Below are positions 57,537 through 64,000 of a stretch of 64,000 bases of DNA, piece by piece. The notes under the pieces were generated by a model. That model searched no databases and was not told where the DNA came from. It saw nothing but the letters and a program-made list of their open reading frames with translations. Origin of the DNA: Bacillus sp. EAC (GTDB lineage Bacteria; Bacillota; Bacilli; Bacillales; Bacillaceae_G); NCBI RefSeq assembly GCF_002156875.1, contig NZ_NCSY01000004.1, positions 248,001-312,000 of the forward strand, in the 5' to 3' direction. Positions within the stretch are counted from its first letter, which is position 1. Every line of letters starts with the position of its first letter. The position numbers and the translations under genes were made by a program.

Positions 57537-58697
57537 TTAAATTACTCTTACAGAGATGACCCCATCAATTTCGGTAAGTAACTGTTCTACTTGTTCATTA
57601 ATCGTTTCATCCAAGTCGATCATCGTATATGCATAAGAACCTTTACTACGGTTTAACATGTCAGCAATATTGACTGCGTATTTTGCTAGTAAGCCTGTAA
57701 TCTGTCCAACCATGTTTGGGATATTTTTATGTGAAATCGTAATACGCTTTTTACCCGTAAATGGTAATTCTACATTAGGGAAGTTAACAGAGTTTTTTAT
57801 GTTACCTGTTTCTAAGTAATTTTTTAATTGCTTTGCGGCCATTCTTGCACAGTTTTCTTCTGATTCAATAGTAGAAGCCCCTAAGTGAGGAATAGGGATG
57901 ACATTTTTCAGACCAATTACATTTTCGTTTGGAAAATCAGTCACATATACTCCAACTGTACCATTATTAAGTGCGTGTTCAAGCGCAAATTCATCAACTA
58001 ATTCTCCACGAGAGAAGTTAAATAATCTTGAGCCTTTTTTCATTAAAGATAATAACTTTTCGTTTACAAACTTATTTGTGTCTTTCGTTAGTGGTACATG
58101 AATCGTAATATAATCGCATGTAGAAAATATTTGTTCTAAATTATCAATTCGCTGTACATTCCTAGATAAACGCCAAGCTGTATCAACTGAAATATAAGGG
58201 TCATAACCATATACTTCCATATCAAGTGCCAAAGCATCATTTGCTACAAGTGCACCTATAGCGCCCAAACCAATAATACCTAATTTTTTTCCAGCGATCT
58301 CTACACCTGCAAATTCTTTTTTACCTGATTCCACAATATTTGAAATGTTTTTTTCTCCAAATAAAGAGCGGGTCCATTCTACTCCCTCAATAATACGACG
58401 TGAAGATAATAGTAAACTAGTTAAAACCAGCTCTTTAACAGCATTCGCATTAGCACCCGGCGTATTAAAGACAACAATTCCTCTTGAAGTGCATTCATCA
58501 ATTGGTATGTTATTTACGCCAGAACCTGCTCTTGCAATTGCTTTTACACTAGCTGGGATGACCATTTTATGCATACTATAACTTCTTAATAAAATTCCAT
58601 CCGGGTCATTAATGTTAGTTTGAATTGAATATTTTTTATCAGAAAACTCATTAATTCCATTTTTAGCGATATTATTTAAAGTTTGAATTTTAATCAT
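57537..58697 (-). CDS. serA: D-3-phosphoglycerate dehydrogenase (short form with ACT domain)
   Basis: This 386-residue dehydrogenase commits 3-phosphoglycerate to serine synthesis. N-terminal substrate region RAGSGVNNIP, NAD motif GIIGLGAIGALVAND, catalytic Arg in FSRGELVDE and His in IPIPHLGAST. The last 75 residues form an ACT domain (KRITISHKNIPNMVGQITGLLAKY) that usually binds serine. It lacks the extra ASB domain of the 525-residue Bacillus subtilis form. It overlaps serC by 4 bases (ATGA), so serC-serA is a translationally coupled operon. Confidence 0.93.
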   Translation of the reverse strand: MIKIQTLNNIAKNGINEFSDKKYSIQTNINDPDGILLRSYSMHKMVIPASVKAIARAGSGVNNIPIDECTSRGIVVFNTPGANANAVKELVLTSLLLSSRRIIEGVEWTRSLFGEKNISNIVESGKKEFAGVEIAGKKLGIIGLGAIGALVANDALALDMEVYGYDPYISVDTAWRLSRNVQRIDNLEQIFSTCDYITIHVPLTKDTNKFVNEKLLSLMKKGSRLFNFSRGELVDEFALEHALNNGTVGVYVTDFPNENVIGLKNVIPIPHLGASTIESEENCARMAAKQLKNYLETGNIKNSVNFPNVELPFTGKKRITISHKNIPNMVGQITGLLAKYAVNIADMLNRSKGSYAYTMIDLDETINEQVEQLLTEIDGVISVRVI

Positions 58698-59788
58698 TTT
58701 ACGAACTCCTTTAAATTTTTCGTCTCAAATTGATTCATAAATTGAACTAGTTTCCTCACGCCCTCAATCGGCATGGCATTATAAATGCTTGCTCTCATTC
58801 CACCGACAGATCGATGTCCTTCCAAGTTTACAAAACCATTCTCATTTGCTTCTGCCAGAAACAGTTTATTTAGGGCATCAGAAGTCGCAGTAAATGGAAT
58901 ATTCATGATAGATCTACTATCTTTTTCGACTGGAGAAGAAAACATTTCTGAGCGGTCGATAAAGTCATATAATAATTGTGCTTTTAAAAGGTTATTTTTG
59001 TAGATATTCGATAATCCACCTTGTTCTTTAATCCATTCTAGTACTAGCATTGAAACATAAATACTGAATGTAGGAGGTGTATTATACAGTGAAGAAGAAT
59101 CTGTATGTGTTTTATAATCTAGCATCGTCGGACAACTGGAATTAGCTAAACCAACTAGGTCTTCTCGTATAATAACAATGGTTAAACCAGCTGGACCAAT
59201 ATTTTTTTGGGCACCCGCATAAATGACGCCAAATTGTGAGATATCAATTGGTTCGGAAAGAATATTTGAAGAAAAATCAGCGACTAATGGAGCATTTGTT
59301 GTTGGGAACGAAGAAAATTTTGTACCTTCGATTGTGTTATTTGTTGTGATATGTAGAAAATCAATTTGTTGATCAATCTCTAACTCTTCGAAATTAGGAA
59401 TATAGGAGAAATTTTTATCTTCGGAGGAAGCGATTATTTGCACTTCACCATATTTTTTAGCCTCTGAAATAGCTTTCTTAGACCAACTTCCAGTATTAAT
59501 AAATGCGGCTTTTTTAAAACGATTTAATAAATTTAAAGGTACCATTGAAAATTGAGTAGAGGCTCCACCTTGTAAAAACAAAACCTTATAGTTTGAAGGG
59601 ATTTCTAAAAGTTCGCGAAGTAAACCCTCACATTTGCCAATAATTGTTTCAAATTCTTTTGAACGATGACTCATTTCCATTACTGACATTCCTGCATTTC
59701 CATAAGAAATCAGTTCCTTTTGAACCTTCTCTAATACTGGAACTGGTAAGACAGAAGGGCCAGCAGAGAAATTAAATACTCGCTCCAT
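58694..59788 (-). CDS. serC: Phosphoserine aminotransferase
   Basis: The protein has 364 residues from ATG 59788, with AAAGGATGA upstream; an ATG three codons earlier overlaps that site. It is a class V PLP aminotransferase: FNFSAGPSVLPVPVLE start, LFLQGGASTQFSMVPLNLL, PLP lysine in IYAGAQKNIGPAG, and SVGGMRASIYNAMP near the end. It converts phosphohydroxypyruvate and glutamate to phosphoserine. It is the first gene of the serC-serA operon. Confidence 0.95.
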   Translation of the reverse strand: MERVFNFSAGPSVLPVPVLEKVQKELISYGNAGMSVMEMSHRSKEFETIIGKCEGLLRELLEIPSNYKVLFLQGGASTQFSMVPLNLLNRFKKAAFINTGSWSKKAISEAKKYGEVQIIASSEDKNFSYIPNFEELEIDQQIDFLHITTNNTIEGTKFSSFPTTNAPLVADFSSNILSEPIDISQFGVIYAGAQKNIGPAGLTIVIIREDLVGLANSSCPTMLDYKTHTDSSSLYNTPPTFSIYVSMLVLEWIKEQGGLSNIYKNNLLKAQLLYDFIDRSEMFSSPVEKDSRSIMNIPFTATSDALNKLFLAEANENGFVNLEGHRSVGGMRASIYNAMPIEGVRKLVQFMNQFETKNLKEFVK

Positions 59789-59884
59789 ACTTATCATCCT
59801 TTTCTATAATTTTTTTAATATTCTTACTTTAAACTACGACTAATCTTTGGTCAATAAAAGAAGAGTTAAATTCAAATAAAATTA

Positions 59885-60041
59885 AGTTGTTTTCGTAATC
59901 TTTGTTCCTATTAAAAAAGTAATTCGTGAATTTCCACTCCAGGTTGCTCGCTTTAAAAACAACAATTTTTTTAGTAAAAAACCTAAAATTGATATAAAAT
60001 TCGTACTGCTAAATTTTAATGTTGATATTTAACAGAGGCGT
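59885..60041 (+). repeat. Truncated or scrambled copies of the repeat family
   Basis: GTTGTTTTCGTAATCTTTGTT at 59886 and CCACTCCAGGTTGCTCGC at 59935 match the left end and core start of the subfamily II copies, then break off after GCTTT (59955). A separate TTTAACAGAG at 60028-60037 resembles a right end of subfamily I. The rest of 59798-60142 is AT-rich and holds the divergent promoters of serC and the lipase-like gene. Confidence 0.5.
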
Positions 60042-60142
60042 AAAGTGAAATTTTTTTAAATAATGAAAGCAGGAAACATTTAGGAAATGCAGAAATATGA
60101 TTAAGTTAAGATCAAATAAAATGAGATATACAGGAGGAAGTT

Positions 60143-61369
60143 TTGAAAAAAATAATTGGTATCGTATTTAGTTTTATATTAGTGTTTCAAGTAATTCCAC
60201 TTGCAGAAGCAAGTGAGATTACAAATGATCAATTGTTAAATGAGAAATATAAAGAATTATATGCATCTGATTTAGCTTATGTAGATAATGTTTATAAAAG
60301 TAAAGGTAAAAAAGTTAAAGACATATCAGGAGTGAGCACACAAATAAAAGATGCAATAGGCGATTGGGCCATTGTAGAAGTTTCTAAAAATGGTGGCTCT
60401 GTAAATGTAGGCTTCGAAGCAATTATTCTAAAAAATACGAGTCAATTGAAAAACGAAGTAATCATTGCTTATAAAGGTTCAGGCGGTTCTATGACAGATA
60501 AAGATTGGGTAGACAATCAAGAAGCTTTAAGTAAAATTGGTACTGACCAAACTCAATTAACAGGATTAGTGTATCATCCACAAGATGAAGAAGCAGTAAC
60601 ATTTACAAAAAGTTATTTAGATAAAAACAAAGATAATAGTAATGTCGTTTTAACAGGACATTCACTAGGTGGACATTTAGCTCAACATGTAAAAATTGCC
60701 CTTAATTTACAAAGTAAGGAGGTTGTAACCTTTAATTCGTTAGGAGTCGTAACGAATGCAAAAAAATCAAACTACGAATCTTTTATAAGTGGCAATGAAA
60801 ACTTCTTTATCGATGGGGAAATAGTTGATCAATATGATAAGATTTATTCTATTACAAATTTAGGTTCCTCACCTCTTAGTATTAATGGGAATTATGATAG
60901 TACTGAAAAACATAGGCTTATTCGATTTTATTCATTCATTAAAAAAACTTATTCAGTTTACCAAAATAATAAACTACTAAATTCGTTTTACAATTTTAAT
61001 AGCGCTAAAGAATTGGCAAGTAAGAACGTTAAAACAGCCATAAAAGATAATAGTAAGCAAGCTAAAGTTATTTGGGAAAGTAAATATGCGGTTTATTTTC
61101 ATCAAAAATTTCTCTATTCATTCTTTGACCGAAAGAGTTCTGATGCTTATGCAAATGGTCAGGCTGGTAGAAGGGTAATCGACTTGAAAACAAATAAGAA
61201 TGTCTATTTTAAAACAAATACTTCCTTCAGATACAGTGTTTATTTTGGAAAAGATAAATTAGATATTTTCACTTCTACTAAAGAAGCAATTAAATTTGCA
61301 AAATTAAATAGCAAACGGATTGTGAAAGATGAAAAAACAAAGAAAATTATTTATTCAGTAAAAAATTGA
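60143..61369 (+). CDS. Secreted lipase-like alpha/beta-hydrolase
   Basis: This 408-residue exported protein starts at TTG 60143 after AGGAGGA. A signal peptide (KKIIGIVFSFILVFQVIPLAEA) is followed by a lipase-class-3/DUF2974-like domain: NEVIIAYKGSG, NQEALSKIGTDQ, the nucleophile elbow VVLTGHSLGGHLAQH and VVTFNSLG. The C-terminal 150 residues are Lys/Asn-rich and lack known motifs. It likely hydrolyses an ester outside the cell; the catalytic Asp/His could not be fixed. A terminator follows. Confidence 0.82.
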   Translation: MKKIIGIVFSFILVFQVIPLAEASEITNDQLLNEKYKELYASDLAYVDNVYKSKGKKVKDISGVSTQIKDAIGDWAIVEVSKNGGSVNVGFEAIILKNTSQLKNEVIIAYKGSGGSMTDKDWVDNQEALSKIGTDQTQLTGLVYHPQDEEAVTFTKSYLDKNKDNSNVVLTGHSLGGHLAQHVKIALNLQSKEVVTFNSLGVVTNAKKSNYESFISGNENFFIDGEIVDQYDKIYSITNLGSSPLSINGNYDSTEKHRLIRFYSFIKKTYSVYQNNKLLNSFYNFNSAKELASKNVKTAIKDNSKQAKVIWESKYAVYFHQKFLYSFFDRKSSDAYANGQAGRRVIDLKTNKNVYFKTNTSFRYSVYFGKDKLDIFTSTKEAIKFAKLNSKRIVKDEKTKKIIYSVKN

Positions 61370-61370
61370 G

Positions 61371-61410
61371 AGAGTAGCTTGTATTTTTACAAGCTACTCT
61401 TCTTTTTTAT
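61371..61410. terminator. Terminator
   Basis: AGAGTAGCTTGTA pairs with TACAAGCTACTCT around TTTT, with T6 after. It serves two convergent genes. Confidence 0.9.
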
Positions 61411-62314
61411 ACCACTTTGGTTTGATTTGCTTAAAATTATCATGGTCTACTAAAATGCTTTTTACTCGATGCCACATTGAATCAATTAAATGTGGTGTCG
61501 TTTTATATGACCAAATAATATCAGATGGTATGATCATCGCAGCATATAATGCATAATAGATCCAAAATTCCTCAGGTGGTTCATTTTTGAAATAACCATC
61601 TATTTGTCCGATCGCAAAGGGAATACTAATTTCCTTAGTAAATAGAGCCGTTTTGTGAAAATCATGATAAGGATCTCCCCATTCAAACCGGTCAAAATCG
61701 ATAACAGCAGTTAGTTTACATTCGTTAAACATTAAATTTGAAGGATGAAAATCATCATGGAGGAGTCTGATTGGTCGTCCTTTTAAAAGATATTTATACT
61801 CATCTACAAATTGGGTAATATAGTCAATTTCTTTAAATGAAATAGAAGATTCATTTAATAAATCTAAGTATTTATTGTATTTTGTAAGTCGATATTCTTC
61901 CCATGTTTGTTCCTCATTTGGATTAGATAAAGTATGTAGCTTCCATAATTCTTTTCCTGCTTGGTAGCCTAATGTGTACTGTTGTTCTTTAGGAATAGTA
62001 TGTAAGTATTCCTCACCATCTACGCCATTAACAGATTCAACAATTTGTATTGCAATTTTTTCTTCGGGTAACTCAATTAGTTGGATTGGTTTAGGGACAA
62101 TAGAGCCTATTTGATAAAAATGTTCAAGATATGTAAAAACTAATTTGGCATGATCAATACGATTAGAATCATAAATTTTCAGAAAAAATTCCTCATCAGT
62201 ATTAATTTTAACTTTCCATTTTTCTTCAAACGAAAATCCTTTTTTGATTTGTGTGAAAGAATTAGCTGAATTAAGTAAAGGGATTTTTTGAATCACTTGT
62301 TCATTTAATCTCAT
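61394..62314 (-). CDS. APH-family phosphotransferase
   Basis: The protein has 306 residues from ATG 62314, with GGAGG 8 bases upstream; the open frame extends 20 codons further without a site. Conserved APH/choline-kinase features are intact: N-lobe FFLKIYDSNRIDHAK, the catalytic loop RLLHDDFHPSNLMF (Asp and Asn) and AVIDFDRFEWGDPYHDF. It resembles small-molecule kinases of the Ser/Thr-kinase-like fold acting on aminoglycosides, macrolides, or sugars. The substrate is unknown. The intact active site contrasts with the altered one at 33711. Confidence 0.86.
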   Translation of the reverse strand: MRLNEQVIQKIPLLNSANSFTQIKKGFSFEEKWKVKINTDEEFFLKIYDSNRIDHAKLVFTYLEHFYQIGSIVPKPIQLIELPEEKIAIQIVESVNGVDGEEYLHTIPKEQQYTLGYQAGKELWKLHTLSNPNEEQTWEEYRLTKYNKYLDLLNESSISFKEIDYITQFVDEYKYLLKGRPIRLLHDDFHPSNLMFNECKLTAVIDFDRFEWGDPYHDFHKTALFTKEISIPFAIGQIDGYFKNEPPEEFWIYYALYAAMIIPSDIIWSYKTTPHLIDSMWHRVKSILVDHDNFKQIKPKWYKKEE

Positions 62315-62486
62315 CTGGAGTCCTCCTGTTTGGAATATAGTCATCTGATGATACATACTTTTTAAGTAATACAAAAATTCATAACGAAAATGAAATAGGG
62401 AAAATGCCCATTTTGTGACAAAAGTGGAACGTTTGACTGTATAGTTTCTAAATTATATAATAGTAGTATTATATTTTGAGAGGGGG

Positions 62487-62903
62487 TTGTCACTTGGGAT
62501 CGAGTATCGAATTGGCGAGTTAGCTGAAATAGCACAAGTTTCAAAAAGAACAATTGATTATTATACAAAATTAGGGTTATTGGAAGCGAAACGTTCGGAG
62601 TCAAACTATCGATATTATTCCTCAGAGGCAATTGCAACCCTACGGTTCATTGAACAATGTAAGAAAATGAGAATATCCTTAGATGAGATAAAAAATTTAT
62701 TACAAAATAATTATAATCAAAAAAGTTGTGTTTTTGAACAGATACAAGTTATTTCGAATCAAATTGTTGAGTTAGAAGCTAAATTAGCTCAATTAGTTCC
62801 TGTCATTGCAGATATGAGTGAATGTGAAAAAGATGCGTTAGTTCATACTTTATCACATCATACTTCTCCGCTTTATCAGACACTAAAATATTTTGTAAAA
62901 TAA
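62487..62903 (+). CDS. MerR-family transcriptional regulator
   Basis: This protein of about 138 residues has the MerR winged helix YRIGELAEIAQVSKRTIDYYTKLGLLEA, then a helical linker (RFIEQCKKMRISLDEIKNLL) and a coiled-coil dimer segment (NQIVELEAKLAQLVPVIADM). The C-terminal Cys residues (KSCVFEQ, SECEKDA) could bind an effector. TTG 62487 abuts AGGGGG too closely, so the real start is uncertain within a few codons. It is divergent from the APH gene. Ligand is unknown. Confidence 0.83.
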   Translation: MSLGIEYRIGELAEIAQVSKRTIDYYTKLGLLEAKRSESNYRYYSSEAIATLRFIEQCKKMRISLDEIKNLLQNNYNQKSCVFEQIQVISNQIVELEAKLAQLVPVIADMSECEKDALVHTLSHHTSPLYQTLKYFVK

Positions 62904-63089
62904 GTACTCTAAAATGCTAAACTTAGAATACTTCGTCGATCCATTCTTTAATTTTGTAAGTTTGGAAAAATGAATTTTTTACTAAAATATGGTAATCTAT
63001 TAATAGTTTTAAGTAAATAATAATTTTCTATTTTTGAAGATTGAAATTCTCAGGAGGTGAATACTCGAGTAATATACTCGGGTTCGTCA

Positions 63090-64000
63090 TTGGACATAGT
63101 TAACTTGTTTTTGATTGCAGTTTTAATCGCACTTACAGCATTTTTCGTTGCAGCAGAGTTTGCAATAGTGAAGATTCGATCAAGTAGAATTGATCAACTA
63201 GTATCAGAGAAAAAAAGAGGTGCGATTGCTGCTAAAAAGGTTACGGCGAGTTTGGATGAATATCTATCAGCTTGTCAATTAGGTATTACTGTTACTGCAT
63301 TAGGTTTAGGGGTTTTAGGGGAACCTACTTTTGAGCATATTATCCATCCAGTTGTGGATTATCTAGGATTGAGCGGGACAGTTGGAACATCAATTTCGTT
63401 TATTCTGTCATTTGCTCTAGTAACATTTATTCACGTTGTTATAGGTGAGTTAGCCCCAAAAACGGTTGCCATTCAAAAAGCTGAAACAATAACATTAATG
63501 CTTTCTGCTCCGTTAATCGTTTTCTATAAAATAGCATACCCATTTATTTGGGCTTTAAATAGTTCTGCAAGATTTTTTACAGGATTATTTGGAATTAAGC
63601 CGGCATCTGAGTCGGATGAAGTTCATACTGAAGAAGAATTGCGAATTATTTTATCAGAAAGCTTTGAAAGTGGAGAAATTAATCAGGCTGAATATAAATA
63701 TTTAAATAATATTTTTGAGTTCGATAACCGACTTGCTAAAGAAATTATGGTCCCACGTACTGAAATTATTGGATTATATGCCGAAGATCCAATCGAGGAT
63801 CAAATTGAAACAATAAAAAGTGAGAAATATACACGTTATCCAGTATTTGGTGAAGATAAAGATGAAATTATTGGTATGGTAAATGTTAAAGACTTTTTTA
63901 TTCGTTACTTAGATGGAAAAGTTGATAGCTCATACGAATTAACAAGTTATACAAGACCGGTTATTCAAGTAATTGAAACGATTGCTATCCATGATTTATT
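63090..64000 (+). CDS. CNNM/CorC-type membrane protein with CBS pair (truncated by window end)
   Basis: The N-terminal 303 residues of a hemolysin/CNNM-family protein are visible. MDIVNLFLIAVLIALTAFFVAAEF opens the DUF21 transmembrane domain, with GELAPKTVAIQKAETI. RIILSESFESGEINQAEY leads into the first CBS motif (IMVPRTEIIGLYAEDP). Homologues move Mg2+ or Co2+. The start is unclear: AGGAGGTGA lies at 63052-63060, but TTG 63090 best fits the family N-terminus and has no close ribosome site. The gene runs off the right edge. Confidence 0.85.
   Translation, partial: MDIVNLFLIAVLIALTAFFVAAEFAIVKIRSSRIDQLVSEKKRGAIAAKKVTASLDEYLSACQLGITVTALGLGVLGEPTFEHIIHPVVDYLGLSGTVGTSISFILSFALVTFIHVVIGELAPKTVAIQKAETITLMLSAPLIVFYKIAYPFIWALNSSARFFTGLFGIKPASESDEVHTEEELRIILSESFESGEINQAEYKYLNNIFEFDNRLAKEIMVPRTEIIGLYAEDPIEDQIETIKSEKYTRYPVFGEDKDEIIGMVNVKDFFIRYLDGKVDSSYELTSYTRPVIQVIETIAIHDL

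Noticed and set aside
62905-62940. Imperfect hairpin after the MerR gene
   Set aside because: The stem is 10 of 11 but there is no T-run, so it is not called a terminator.
1-64000. tRNA, rRNA, T-box or known riboswitch genes
   Set aside because: No cloverleaf with conserved TTCRA loops, rRNA block, T-box TGGNACCGCG motif or familiar riboswitch core was found by reading the intergenic regions.

Overview
The window is chromosomal DNA from a low-GC, Gram-positive, aerobic spore-former of the Bacillaceae (Bacillus sensu lato). The grounds are strongly AT-rich intergenic DNA, AGGAGG-type ribosome binding sites 7-10 bases before ATG, TTG and GTG starts, compact intrinsic terminators with long T-runs, TTGACA/TATAAT promoters, and gene families typical of that group (AlkD, YciI, DinB, a Gmad2 lipoprotein, a PCYCGC lipoprotein, CadC/CadA, a yxjC-scoAB-yxjF-like operon). 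No rRNA, tRNA, CRISPR array, phage module or transposase gene was seen, so the genus cannot be fixed. Most genes are single units or short operons.

Layout. 1-10.1 kb: TolB-like secreted propeller, Nudix hydrolase, hpt, methyltransferase, FAD-Rieske oxidoreductase, SDR, GNAT, DinB, a divergent MarR/quinone-oxidoreductase pair with three operator copies, and a VOC protein. 10.2-17.9 kb: an ECF sigma/anti-sigma operon with two small unknown genes, a SHOCT protein, an AEC transporter, a small Cys-rich basic protein behind a strongly structured leader, a nucleotidyltransferase, a Gmad2 lipoprotein and an ArlRS-like two-component system. 18-26.5 kb: AlaX-like editing protein, aldo/keto reductase, neighbouring beta- and alpha-carbonic anhydrases, AlkD, GNAT, two overlapping membrane proteins, and a PCYCGC lipoprotein followed by a 127-bp tandem repeat array. 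26.5-36.6 kb: cadCA-like metal resistance with twin operators, DedA, two HAD phosphatases, GNATs, MFS, an atypical APH-fold protein, YciI, a nucleotidyltransferase with a probable ATT start, and Dps. 36.8-47.4 kb: argF-argG-argH behind tandem ARG boxes, a PTS IIC-like protein, LysE, maa, NAT, an MFS exporter with an ArsR-DUF2087 regulator, a HEAT-like protein and a small membrane protein. 47.4-55.5 kb: an epimerase, then a ketone-body/hydroxybutyrate locus (GntP permease, CoA-transferase A and B, 3-hydroxybutyrate dehydrogenase, sigma-54 activator, thiolase). 55.5-64 kb: membrane protein, CapA-like protein, serC-serA, secreted lipase-like protein, APH, MerR, and the start of a CNNM/CBS transporter that runs off the window.

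How genes work together. The best supported circuit is 48.3-55.5 kb. Three TTCC-N8-GGAA sites lie upstream of a -24/-12 promoter, followed by a perfect cre-like site, and the PAS-AAA-Fis activator is encoded in the same locus. This predicts sigma-54-driven, CcpA-repressed uptake of hydroxybutyrate or acetoacetate and conversion to acetyl-CoA. Local autoregulation is also visible for cadC, the MarR gene, the ArsR-DUF2087 gene, the ECF operon and argFGH.

The most unusual material is non-coding. (1) A family of about 230-273 bp transposase-less elements has terminal inverted repeats and exact 8-bp target duplications at three loci; two of these, plus one degenerate copy, sit in the T-tracts of intrinsic terminators. 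(2) A nested, pseudoknot-capable leader immediately precedes the start of a conserved CxC-x2-C basic small protein. (3) A tandem array of hairpin modules fills 25.67-26.22 kb. These are the best candidates for undescribed biology.
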